From Trichomonas tenax (lineage: Eukaryota; Parabasalia; Trichomonadida; Trichomonadidae): a stretch of 28,106 bases of DNA. Location of the stretch: positions 1 through 28,106 of the forward strand of contig JALKBU010000676.1 in the NCBI GenBank assembly GCA_023091735.1. The letters are read 5' to 3'. Position numbers and translations under genes: made by a program. This document shows positions 17,530-25,210 of the stretch, piece by piece. The number at the start of each line of letters is the position of its first letter. Within the stretch, counting starts at the first letter, position 1. The notes under the pieces are model-generated. The model was given only the letters and a program-made list of their open reading frames with translations, was not told where the DNA came from and did no database searches.

Positions 17530-17577
17530 TGACATGTAAATTATTTACAATGACAAAGTATTTGTTGGCACTTTTCT
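17530..17577 (+). promoter_or_regulatory. TGACATGTA element plus GCACTTTTC initiator before NAA50
   Basis: TGACATGTAAATTA starts at 17530 and GCACTTTTC has its A at 17570, 14 bases before the ATG (17584). The spacing of about 36 bases between ACATGT and the putative +1 would suit a core promoter pair. Seen directly; function inferred. Confidence 0.45.
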
Positions 17578-17583
17578 ATTCGA

Positions 17584-18003
17584 ATGACTTCCCTCTCTAC
17601 GAATCCAGCGGACAAAATGACGATTGGTGTTTTCAAGATGATCTACCAGACAGTCTTTGGCACAAAGCTTGACGACCAGTTATACACCAACCTCAAAGTC
17701 TCGAACAATGTTCACGGAGAAATCGTATATATGAACGGCGATGTTGCTTGCGGTATCATTGCATCAGAAATCAATGCTAAAAAGATTAAAATTACTTCTA
17801 TTGGTGTTTTAGAGGCCTACCGTAGTCATGGAGCCGCTGTTCAATTAGTTAATGCACTTATAGCCTCTCAGAAGAACCCACAATCTATATCTTGCACATT
17901 TGATAAGAATAATACTGCTCTTGTCAACTTATTCACGAAATTAGAATTTAAGAATATCGAAGAAGCTGGCGAGCAGGTTACATACGAGAAAATTCTTGCT
18001 TAA
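17584..18003 (+). CDS. NAA50: NAA50-like GNAT N-terminal acetyltransferase
   Basis: A 139-residue GNAT-fold protein. NAA50 acetylates the N-terminus of proteins starting with Met and associates with the NatA ribosome-bound complex. The chain can be followed along human NAA50. VFKMIYQTVFGTKLDDQLYT parallels …LKRLNQVIFPVSYNDKFYKD. Next come YMNGDVACGIIASEI (AYFNDIAVGAVCCRV) and the core ITSIGVLEAYRSHGAAVQLV (MTLGCLAPYRRLGIGTKML). The acetyl-CoA loop R80-S-H-G-A-A keeps the R/Q-x-x-G-x-G/A pattern but has Ala at its last position. The C-terminal …DKNNTALVNLFTKLEFKNIE matches …NESAIDFYRKFGFEIIE. The conserved Pro of the VFP/IFP turn is replaced by Gly, and the protein is ~30 residues shorter than the human one, mostly at the tail. 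The start is the first ATG, 14 bases after an initiator-like GCACTTTTC. Confidence 0.83.
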   Translation: MTSLSTNPADKMTIGVFKMIYQTVFGTKLDDQLYTNLKVSNNVHGEIVYMNGDVACGIIASEINAKKIKITSIGVLEAYRSHGAAVQLVNALIASQKNPQSISCTFDKNNTALVNLFTKLEFKNIEEAGEQVTYEKILA

Positions 18004-18645
18004 AACATATAAAGATACAATCTAGATTGATATATATTAAATCCAAACAACTTTTTTGTATGGCCAATAAAATCAATCTTACTATTTAAACCATTGGTAT
18101 TCTTTTTCTAAGCGCCTGCTATTTTGATGCAAATCTATATCGTTAAATTTCGACAATTCTTTGAAATTAGGCAAAATCCCGAACATTTTAGTTTAAATTT
18201 GATGCAATATTGCAGAAAATGCACATCTGTTTTAAAGCTATAGAAATCCCTTTTTTGAGTCATTTGAGATTTTTTATAGGATATGAAAAAATAAATATTA
18301 TTCGAGAAATTTATAAAATCTTGTTGATTTTTCTTATTTATGAAAATCTAAATATAAGGCAAATATTTATTTTTGAAGCATGTTAATATGGCTTATTATT
18401 TTCGGCTTAAATCTCAATATTCATTTCTATTTAATTATTATGACTTCAAATGATCCTATAACTTCAACCACTTGCTTAAATTGGTTGGAACTAAATAAAT
18501 ATTTAATATATTTTAGATAGTATTAAATTTGGAAATAATAAAAACAATTTTTGGATCATGAGAATAAAAGATATAATCGCAAAGCAAGACTTGGTTTATT
18601 ACTATCATCTAAACATTTATAATATAGTATATAATGAAATGAATT
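18004..18645. other. Convergent intergenic region (NAA50 / Rab)
   Basis: About 640 AT-rich bases lie between the 3' ends of the plus-strand NAA50 and minus-strand Rab genes. I see no reading frame, repeat or motif of note. Confidence 0.5.
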
Positions 18646-19203
18646 TCAGCAGCATGGAGAATCCTCATTCTTCTCAACCTGAATACTGTTGAATTCCTCA
18701 GGTGAATGAGTGCTGATTCCTACAATAGTTTCAATAAGATCTTCAATTTTATAATCCGTTTTGGAAGAAACAATGATTGAGCAATCAACACTGCCTTTGT
18801 AGCGATCATCGTTCTTTATCTCAGGATGGATTACCAAATCACCTTTTGCGCCAACAAGTATTTTTCTATAATCACCTTGTAACTTCTCCCCACAATCAGA
18901 TATGAGCTTTTCTAATGCTTCATATGATTCCTTTCGTGACACATCGTAAACAAACAAAATCACTTGAACATTTCTTAGAGAAACGAAGTTTGTGGAGTTG
19001 AATTTTTCTTCTCCTGCTGTATCTATAAGTAGTAGATCGTATGCATTGCCACTATGGTGAACATTTCTTTTATAAAATTCTGATTGAATTGTTTGTGAAA
19101 CTTCTGTATATACATCATTCGCCAACCTGATGCACAGGCATGTTTTGCCGACATCTGTAATACCAAGAAGGCCCACTTTTATGAATTTGGCAGAAGACTC
19201 CAT
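18646..19203 (-). CDS. Divergent Rab-family small GTPase
   Basis: A 185-residue Ras-superfamily protein. P-loop GITDVGKT at 14-21 is canonical. Switch I keeps the Thr of QTIQSEF (38). G3 reads DTAGEE (61-66), so the catalytic Gln is Glu65. The base-recognition motif N/T-K-x-D is AKGD (119-122), lacking the usual Asn. G5 is SSK (146-148). The C-terminus ends in Cys-Cys (184-185), the Rab double-prenylation site, so it should be membrane-anchored and work in vesicle traffic. Trichomonads have very many Rabs, and such divergent members are common. The two substitutions suggest slow or no GTP hydrolysis and altered nucleotide affinity; this is inferred from the family, not shown. The start is the only sensible ATG, with the P-loop at the normal distance. 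Confidence 0.9.
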   Translation of the reverse strand: MESSAKFIKVGLLGITDVGKTCLCIRLANDVYTEVSQTIQSEFYKRNVHHSGNAYDLLLIDTAGEEKFNSTNFVSLRNVQVILFVYDVSRKESYEALEKLISDCGEKLQGDYRKILVGAKGDLVIHPEIKNDDRYKGSVDCSIIVSSKTDYKIEDLIETIVGISTHSPEEFNSIQVEKNEDSPCC

Positions 19204-19345
19204 CTATTTTGTTTTTGCTGGAAATTTTATGATGTCAAAAATGAAGTTTTGAAAATCAATTAATAAGGCCACCTTACAACAAGGATCTTAATTTTAAAAT
19301 ATCACAAAAATGCCATTTTGTCAGTTTTTTTTATTTACATGTTAA
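19204..19345 (-). promoter_or_regulatory. Upstream region of the Rab gene
   Basis: On the coding strand, AACATGTAAAT (around 19340) resembles the TGACATGTA motif and is followed by GGCATTTTTG (around 19311) and TTCATTTTTG (around 19242, 39 bases before the ATG). Either could be an initiator. Low certainty. Confidence 0.3.
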
Positions 19346-19585
19346 TTTTTCATTTTCGATTAATTTCATTACATAAATAAAAATTTACCATAAACTTATA
19401 CAAAATAATCACTTTTTATGCGGAACTGTGGGCTGTAATTAAAATTAATTTGGCGTTTTATCTATATCTTTAATTTATGCTTTTATAGTTCATAATATCT
19501 TAATGTATAGCGGAAATATTCATATCGGTGATTGGCAAGAGTCTTCAAAAGAATAATTAATTTTAATATAAAATAGCTACTTCTT
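19346..19585. other. AT-rich spacer between Rab promoter and BAR-like gene end
   Basis: The spacer holds a TCACTTTTT word at 19409. A minus-strand frame at 19483-19695 overlaps the BAR-like gene and is not supported as a gene. Confidence 0.4.
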
Positions 19586-20296
19586 TTACGCATCGACTGG
19601 TTCTGCACGGAGAACTTGGAGCTGCGTTGTGAGATTACGAACCGTTGGATCCTCTGGGCATGGGACGTTTGTTGCAACAGCAAACATATCATCACCTATT
19701 GGGTAAAGAGAAGCAGAGTTTGTAGAACCAGCAGCAGCGTAGTTTGACATCGCGACAAGGATCTGCTGGAAGAACTTAACTTTGTATTCTCTTTCAGTAA
19801 CCTGCATATTCCTTTCAGACTCTTCGTAGTTAGCGATATCGACTTGTTTCTGACGGCTTGCAATATCAAGAGCGTTTTCTGCTTTCTGTAATTCGAGTTC
19901 ATTTGCTTTCGTTCTTGCGACAGTGACTCTTTGTTCTGCCTTTTCTGCGTTCTTCTTAGACTTCTCGCAATTCTCTTTGATCTTGATGTGGGCCTTCTTC
20001 TTAGTCTCGTGGTTATCCCAGAGGGACTTAAGCTTGTCAAAATCTTCTTTAAACTTGATCATGTTGTTGATTTCGTTGGCTCTGCCGGACTTGATTGGTT
20101 CAAACTTATCGCTGACTTTGAATAAGACGTCATTAACGACTTCTGGCTGTTTACGAGAAAATTCGACAAAAGAATTTTCCGTTGTTTTTGTAAATGCTTC
20201 ATAAGACTTCTTGGAGTTCTTCACGGCGTCATCGAGGTGCGCCATGGAGTCCTTGAAATCTGGGAATTGCCTGAACATAGCAAAGAATGATGACAT
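19586..20296 (-). CDS. BAR-like coiled-coil protein
   Basis: A 236-residue protein made mostly of three long amphipathic helices: about residues 15-60, 70-155 (Lys/Glu-rich, KLKSLWDNHETKKKAHIKIK…) and 155-190. They include an Ala/Glu coiled coil (KAENALDIASRQKQVDIANY). The size, helix pattern, N-terminal FPDFKDSMAHLDDAVKNSKK and the closing …KFFQQILVAMSNYAAAGS suggest a BAR/F-BAR-type membrane-curving dimer, as in amphiphysin/sorting-nexin relatives. I cannot see an invariant motif, because BAR domains have none, so the call rests on architecture. The last 40 residues are non-helical. There is no PX or SH3 domain. The ATG at 20296 is clear. TTTTTCACTGTT, with a possible +1 at 20323, lies 27 bases upstream. 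G+C-rich codons suggest good expression. Confidence 0.66.
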   Translation of the reverse strand: MSSFFAMFRQFPDFKDSMAHLDDAVKNSKKSYEAFTKTTENSFVEFSRKQPEVVNDVLFKVSDKFEPIKSGRANEINNMIKFKEDFDKLKSLWDNHETKKKAHIKIKENCEKSKKNAEKAEQRVTVARTKANELELQKAENALDIASRQKQVDIANYEESERNMQVTEREYKVKFFQQILVAMSNYAAAGSTNSASLYPIGDDMFAVATNVPCPEDPTVRNLTTQLQVLRAEPVDA

Positions 20297-20732
20297 TTAA
20301 ATTTTTTGGTTTACAAGAACAGTGAAAAATGACAACCCGTTTTTTATTGTTATTTGGATTCTGCTGACACTACAAAGGCTATTTTTCATGTTTTTTTGTC
20401 TGGTTGGGTGAATTATGGCACTTTTATTATCATGTTTATGGTATAATTGACTCCGAAATAATCGTTTATTTCCACTTTTGATTTTTATTGTCACTTTTAT
20501 TTGATGACCGTCACGTTTCTTGGAAAACCGTTATGTCACGTTTTATTTGCTTTGAAGTTGGAAATTATCCAAGTTAAGTCACTGCTTTGGGAGTTCAAGA
20601 GTAAAAACAATTGGAAATTACAACGCAGCGAAACACTTTTTAGTGTTAAAATCACACAAAACACGATACCATAAATTTACTAAAAATTGATGGTAGACAA
20701 TAACACAACTTGATTACCTACGATAGCCGAGT
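20297..20732. promoter_or_regulatory. Upstream region of the BAR-like gene with several CACTTTT words
   Basis: The region lies between the BAR-like gene's start and the 3' end of tubby-like copy 2, both on the minus strand. It contains TCACTTTTA at 20491, ACACTTTTTAGTG at about 20633 and GGCACTTTTA near 20418. Only the motif near 20323 is close to a start on the right strand. Confidence 0.3.
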
Positions 20733-21362
20733 TCAGTACTTACATAGAAACAGAATGATTCCGACAGAGAATACAATTAGAGGCTTAACTCTTTCATCTG
20801 CATTAATCTGCAATGCAGTCTTATCAACCTTGCCAATACAGATCCTTGAATGGTTTGTTGGATCCTCTAGAACATTAGGAATATCAAATGATTTGATTGT
20901 GCCATCAGGAAGTATTTCAATGGCCTTGCTGTGGTACTGGAAGGAACTTCCATCGTCGAATTTAATCGTTGCTTCAGCCGTTTTTAGCGATCGACCGTTG
21001 ATTCCATGTTTAATTTGAAGTTTGAAGATTTCCAATCCACGCTGATGATTAATCCTAAGGGAAGCATTCGAGAATTTTTCGTCAACAAGTAAATATCCAG
21101 TGAAACTCTTATCACTGAAATGTGAATTATTACCTGATGAGATTTTAATGCAGTCTCCAACACTCATCGTTTTGACGTTAGCATGGAATTGCGGTATTCC
21201 ACCGCTGAATAATTGAAAATGAGTCCTTGAACCTTTCCATCCAAGTTTCTTCTCTCTAACGATGTGGTATGCAATTTGTTGTGCAGAAAAGTGGTTCTTG
21301 CTGGGTGACCTCACGAGACGTGTAAAGTTTGCAGCATCTTTCGGTCCTAATGAATTTCCCAT
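20733..21362 (-). CDS. Tubby-like protein, copy 2
   Basis: A 209-residue paralogue of the tubby-like protein at 16240-16992, lacking most of its polar N-terminus. Shared landmarks in the same order: KLGWKGSRTHFQL (copy 1 ELGWTGYRYHFQL), ISSGNNSHFSDKSFTGYLL (copy 1 ISAGNDMHFSQKEFAAYLL), a FQYHSKAIEILPDGTIKSFD strand matching GRWELSFLGRDIIPSIKNC, and a closing hydrophobic helix PLIVFSVGIILFLCKY in the place of the tubby core helix. The start is the ATG at 21362 (MGNSLGP). The frame is open for another 25 codons of protein-like sequence (…RIPLRFKLDVAQSNER) with no ATG, so the ancestral gene may have been longer. It diverges from the Cdc20-like gene; 316 bp separate the two starts. The same membrane-lipid role as copy 1 is inferred. 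Confidence 0.8.
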   Translation of the reverse strand: MGNSLGPKDAANFTRLVRSPSKNHFSAQQIAYHIVREKKLGWKGSRTHFQLFSGGIPQFHANVKTMSVGDCIKISSGNNSHFSDKSFTGYLLVDEKFSNASLRINHQRGLEIFKLQIKHGINGRSLKTAEATIKFDDGSSFQYHSKAIEILPDGTIKSFDIPNVLEDPTNHSRICIGKVDKTALQINADERVKPLIVFSVGIILFLCKY

Positions 21363-21678
21363 TCTTTCGTTTGATTGGGCAACATCTAATTTAAACCTGA
21401 GAGGAATTCTCTGCGTACCATCATCGATGAGAATTTGTCAATATAAACTTTGTTTTTTGTCGATGCAAATCTAGAAAATGACACTTTTTGTCGAAGTAAA
21501 ATAATTTTTCTTTTAAAAATTGACATGATTTGACAATGCAAAATTGGCAAAATAGATTGAAAAATCCAAAAGTGTCATTATGATTATCGTTTTTGTCATG
21601 TAAATTTGATCAAGCGTAAATTTTGGCAGATAATGAAGATTTTGTCACTTTTAGCTATAAAAAGTGTACGTTAAGCAA
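21363..21678. promoter_or_regulatory. Divergent promoter region, tubby-like 2 / Cdc20-like
   Basis: Both adjacent genes are transcribed away from this region. On the plus strand, TGTCATGTAAATTT (21595) and TCACTTTTA (A at 21647) precede the ATG at 21679. On the minus strand, GACACTTTTGG (around 21575) and a TGACATGATTT near 21517 occur. These match the two motif classes seen elsewhere in the window, arranged on both strands. Confidence 0.45.
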
Positions 21679-22815
21679 ATGTTATCAAGTCCTTTTCGGA
21701 GCTCTCGGCGAAGTCAGAGCCCAAATAAATCCACATTTTCATCATCACCGAAGTACAGCTATAGATATAATTCGAGCGTTCCTGATAGATATTCAACGAA
21801 AATGTCAAAATCTCCAATAAGATCATATTCACCTTCTTCTTCATCTTCATCACCGCATTCACCACTAAGTCTATCACCAAGAAGTACAAATAGTCGCGTT
21901 CCTATTGTTGAATCTATTTCTCTTCAAGCACCAGATGTTTATTCTTCGATTCCAAATCAAGTTATTGCATATTCACAGTCGGGAGAGTTAGCAATAGCCT
22001 TAGGGACAACTGTTTATCTATATTATGACAACCAGCCGACTGTTTTACTTCGTGGAAAAACTGTAATTCAAGCTCTGTGCTGGTGGGGAAGGGATTTGGT
22101 TATATCCGGAGCCGGAAACATAGAGCTATGGGACATAGAAGACAAAAGAGCAGTCTTTATGTTCGAAAGTCACAAAGGAACAGCCACAGCGCTCGCAGCT
22201 TACAAAAATTGGTTCGCAACTGGAGGAGACGATGGAAACATATATATTTACCAACGCGATATTTTGCAGAGAGTCAAAATGTCTCTTCCTGACTCAAAAA
22301 TATTCGTTTTAACCTGGTCTAAGGACGGAGAATATTTGATTAGTGTTGACTCAAAGAAGAAAGTCATTATCTATGATAACAACTTCGATCAGATCGCAAA
22401 TGTCCAATTGCATGAAGTTGTCATTGCCGTTGCAGTTCTTCCTGGTGATTATCTTGTTATTGGAGATACAAGTCAAGATGGAGTCATGAGAATGTACTCA
22501 ATCAGAACAGGAGTCGAACTTAGGACCGTCTGCACTGGAGCGCCCATTACATCTATAATTTGGGATGATAATTGGGGGTTATTTGTTTCTAACATCAAAG
22601 CACATCCATCCTGGGTCCTGTGGAGCAAGGACTTAAGGAAAATAGCAGAATTTTCATGCCACGACAATGATATATTGACAATGACATATTGCAGCAAAAC
22701 CCAACAGTTAGCAACAATTTCTTCAGATGAAACACTTCAGATTAACATTCTGAAAGATAATTATCCTTGCCATAAGTTCTCATCTCCATTTAGAACAGAT
22801 CATTACTTTAGATAA
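21679..22815 (+). CDS. Divergent Cdc20/Fizzy-type WD40 protein (APC/C activator-like)
   Basis: A 378-residue protein with a ~70-residue Ser/Pro-rich N-terminus and a seven-blade-sized WD40 domain. It follows the Cdc20/Cdh1 plan. SLQAPDVYSSI matches the family L-D-A-P-x-L-x-D-D-F/Y entry, and LAIALGTTVYLYYDNQ matches …LAVALG-x-x-VYLW. TGAPITSIIWDDNWGLFVSN parallels T-G-S-Q-V-T-x-L-x-W-S…ELVS. Near the end ATISSDETLQINI fits the A-x-D-E-T-L-x-F-W blade. PDRYSTK at residues 35-41 resembles the C-box (D-R-Y/F-I-P), and the C-terminus is YFR where activators end in IR. Blades lack many Trp-Asp pairs. Cdc20/Cdh1 bring substrates to the anaphase-promoting complex; such a role is likely but the tail and C-box are degenerate. 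The start chosen is the first ATG; an upstream in-frame GTG is not a eukaryotic start. Confidence 0.8.
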   Translation: MLSSPFRSSRRSQSPNKSTFSSSPKYSYRYNSSVPDRYSTKMSKSPIRSYSPSSSSSSPHSPLSLSPRSTNSRVPIVESISLQAPDVYSSIPNQVIAYSQSGELAIALGTTVYLYYDNQPTVLLRGKTVIQALCWWGRDLVISGAGNIELWDIEDKRAVFMFESHKGTATALAAYKNWFATGGDDGNIYIYQRDILQRVKMSLPDSKIFVLTWSKDGEYLISVDSKKKVIIYDNNFDQIANVQLHEVVIAVAVLPGDYLVIGDTSQDGVMRMYSIRTGVELRTVCTGAPITSIIWDDNWGLFVSNIKAHPSWVLWSKDLRKIAEFSCHDNDILTMTYCSKTQQLATISSDETLQINILKDNYPCHKFSSPFRTDHYFR

Positions 22816-23061
22816 TCATTTTTCTTGTATATATTTTGACCAGAATGAATAACAATGCATTTTCATGCTTCTGTTATTCATTCTTTATTATATTCTTTGT
22901 ATTTACTATTAAATATAATTTCTCATGCAAAATGAAAGAATCATATCATAATTAACATTAATAGATTTATAAGCGATGAGATAGAAAACTATGTATAGCA
23001 TTAAAATCTCTATAATTTTATAATATAATTTCACTAAATATAAATATCGAAAATATCTATA
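22816..23061. other. Short convergent spacer
   Basis: The 3' ends of the Cdc20-like and CLN3-like genes face each other across about 245 AT-rich bases. A local inverted pair GAATGAATAACA / TGTTATTCATTC near 22843-22885 could form a small hairpin downstream of the Cdc20-like gene. Confidence 0.45.
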
Positions 23062-24213
23062 TTAATGTGGAACGTATGGAGCCAAGAATGTCTTCTCAGC
23101 GATTTGACCGAATCCTGTTGCAATAAGGACAGAAATTGTTTCTGTAAGTGCAGTGACGTTTGTGCCAACTTCACTTTCCTTCTGTGTGAGATTCTTGTCT
23201 TTGAGGATCATGTGGAATGTGTTTGCGTATGAAAGACCGCCCATAGCACCGACAAAGAACACGAAAATGAACTCAGACCATATCGGCATCCAATGGAGCA
23301 TCGCCTGTGACATCCAAACGAAGAAATTAAACATCTGGAAGACAGCCATATACGTTAAGTGTGGGAATTCGAAGAAAGCCAATGAAGAAGCGAAAAGAAG
23401 AACGCCAATGTGCTGAACGAGAAGCAAAAGTGGGAAGAAATACTTGTGTGACCTCTGGAACTCCTGTGTATGCGCGCAATCCAAGAAAGCTGATGCAATA
23501 ACATATTGTGCAAAGTAAACAGTGTCACATGTGATGATGTAATAAATGATCTTCCTGAGATATGTCCATGACCAGACTTTGACGACCTCTGTATCAGTTG
23601 GTGCCGCGGATTGTTCGCTTTCTTGCGTTAAGAGAGGTTTATCGTTGATATCTGATTTCTTTCTCAAAACTAAGTAGTATGAAAGGAAATAGAGCAAAAC
23701 AAGAGGTAATAACGACAAAAATGAATAAACATAGTTAAATTTGAACGTAATGACGAGAATAGAGAATAAAGAACCGAGAATTCCAGCAGCGCCAGTTCCT
23801 ATACCCCAGAATTTCATCAAAGAAGATTTCTTTATATAGGCAAGATATCCGAGAGTGACTGATTCGCCGAAATTGCATGAAAATCCAACGAAAAGGATCG
23901 AGATAAGACACGTCCAGAACTTTGGAGCGTAAGCACAGCCGATTAAACCAATTGCCATCAAAGCTGCATTGGTAAAGAATCTGAAATCGTATGTGAAGTT
24001 GCATGTTGAGAAGACAGTATTGATGGATCCGGCAAACAAACCGCAAAAAGTGCACGCCATGTCGACGGCCGGAAGAGATCCAGGCGCGTCGTAGTGTTCG
24101 ACGATTCTCTGTGCACTGGACATGACGATGAGGAAGAAGAGATTGTTGACCATGCCGACAAACGTCATGGCGATCTTCTCCATACAAGTTGTTTGATTTT
24201 CTTCAGAACTCAT
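23062..24213 (-). CDS. CLN3: CLN3/battenin family lysosomal membrane protein
   Basis: A 383-residue polytopic protein with about 11 hydrophobic segments (human 438 residues). CLN3 is an MFS-related protein of lysosomes and endosomes needed for export of glycerophosphodiesters. Matching landmarks in order: VNNLFFLIVMSSAQRI (human LCNNFSYVVMLSAAHDI), NFGESVTLGYLAYI (GLGEVTFLSLTAFY), FWGIGTGAAGILGSL (WWSSGTGGAGLLGAL), CDTVYFAQYVIASAF (VVVYFAEYFINQGLF) and GAMGGLSYANTFHMI (GLLGGAAYVNTFHNI). Residues ~195-225 form a polar cytosolic loop (KKSDINDKPLLTQESEQ) of the kind that carries the lysosomal sorting signal in the animal protein; PLLTQE contains a dileucine. The luminal region between the first two helices is shorter than in animals. 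The ATG at 24213 is the first in frame. Its family is clear; its substrate here is not. Confidence 0.9.
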   Translation of the reverse strand: MSSEENQTTCMEKIAMTFVGMVNNLFFLIVMSSAQRIVEHYDAPGSLPAVDMACTFCGLFAGSINTVFSTCNFTYDFRFFTNAALMAIGLIGCAYAPKFWTCLISILFVGFSCNFGESVTLGYLAYIKKSSLMKFWGIGTGAAGILGSLFSILVITFKFNYVYSFLSLLPLVLLYFLSYYLVLRKKSDINDKPLLTQESEQSAAPTDTEVVKVWSWTYLRKIIYYIITCDTVYFAQYVIASAFLDCAHTQEFQRSHKYFFPLLLLVQHIGVLLFASSLAFFEFPHLTYMAVFQMFNFFVWMSQAMLHWMPIWSEFIFVFFVGAMGGLSYANTFHMILKDKNLTQKESEVGTNVTALTETISVLIATGFGQIAEKTFLAPYVPH

Positions 24214-24448
24214 TAAAAAGTATCAGAGGTGTCAAAAACTCAAAATCGAAAATTTTTATATCATAGATAAAACAAATTATGTACTTCTTATTCCTCAAAG
24301 AAAATTAAATTTTGCCATCCAAATTTACATGGCAAATATTTAGACGAATGTCATAAATTCAAATATTTTTTTTTAAATATCAAGTTATTTATTTGACTTT
24401 TCAATTGATTTAATTTATCTCAGTTTGTTTTCATTACAAAGTGACTCT
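24214..24448. other. 5' flank of the CLN3-like gene and AT-rich spacer
   Basis: On the coding strand, GATACTTTTTA lies just before the ATG at 24213 and could serve as a weak initiator. TTTACATGGCAA near 24325 resembles the TGACATGTA motif imperfectly. Otherwise it is AT-rich and gene-free. Confidence 0.35.
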
Positions 24449-24868
24449 TCATTTGATTTGTAAAATGTTATATATATATTTGCTGTAAACCAAGGAATTT
24501 TTACAGTACAAAGCACAAAAACTGGTAATTTTAGTCAAGAAAAATTCATTGTACACCATCTGAAATATTGAGGCAACAACATCACAGTTTTCCGAAGTAG
24601 CATGATGTAGTGGAGCCATTCCATTGTTATCCTTTCCCTCAATGTCTGCACCACCAGAAATCAATGCTATTGCAACATCGCTACTTTCTCCAGAAGCTGC
24701 ACAATGAAGTGGAGTCTCTCCATTGCTATTTTTTGCATCAATGCTTGCAACATAATTCTGGTTAAATATAACGCCACAATGTAGGGCAGTATATTCATAT
24801 TCACATCTTCCTTCAATGCTTGCACCACAACTTTGAAGATAATAAATGAGGTTAATAACTCCAAATAT
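24449..24868 (-). pseudogene. Ankyrin-repeat gene fragment
   Basis: A minus-strand frame open from just after a TGA (24869-24871) to a TAA at 24449 (139 codons) encodes three ankyrin-repeat units: GASIEGRCEYEYTALHCGVI, DAKNSNGETPLHCAASGES and GGADIEGKDNNGMAPLHHAT. The G-x-T/A-P/A-L-H cores are evident. Repeat 1 lacks about ten residues before ASIDAKN, an internal in-frame deletion, and the last 35 residues are unrelated to ankyrin. There is no ATG before the third repeat. Upstream, a protein-like EEIKNFLCFLRLMNEYLE stretch sits in another frame, so the N-terminal part was probably lost by frameshift. Ankyrin proteins are among the largest trichomonad families; this is a relic of one. Confidence 0.85.
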
Positions 24869-25090
24869 TCATTCATTAATCGAAGGAAGCAAAGAAAATT
24901 TTTGATTTCTTCAATTGTTCAGTAATATTATAATTGATATAATATAAACATTTATAATATTATTCGCAATTTCCAAAATACTCCATACTTCTGTTCATTT
25001 GTCACGCATACTTCAGTTGGTGCTGCTTCTTTCACGATCTAGAAAATACTGATGGAGAAGCTGTTTTTAGTAATGGAGATTAACATTTGA
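24869..25090. other. Decayed DNA between ankyrin and beta-helix relics
   Basis: Minus-strand text such as IVKEAAPTEVCVTNEQKYG near 25040-24985 looks like a coding remnant, but it is short and without start or family. The remainder is AT-rich. Confidence 0.3.
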
Positions 25091-25210
25091 AATAGAGAAA
25101 TCAAGATAAAGTAGATTTGAAAATTTCATATTTGATTGATAATAAGAATGAAATATATGTGAAGAACAAAATATGTAGATAGACCGCCGTCATACAGTTC
25201 ATAGAATGTT
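25091..25210. repeat. Direct repeat copy A (paired with 26420-26538)
   Basis: About 120 bases are closely similar and in the same orientation at both places. Both contain TTGATAATAAGAATGA, GTGAAGAACAAAATAT and GACCGCCGTCAT. The pair shows that the beta-helix relics are duplicates. Confidence 0.85.

Noticed and set aside
23153..24187. Frames overlapping CLN3 on both strands (150, 87 and 67 codons)
   Set aside because: CLN3 family landmarks occupy the main frame throughout.
15388..24213. A functional cluster or operon of trafficking genes
   Set aside because: The genes are in mixed orientation with their own upstream motifs. Proximity alone does not show a shared system.
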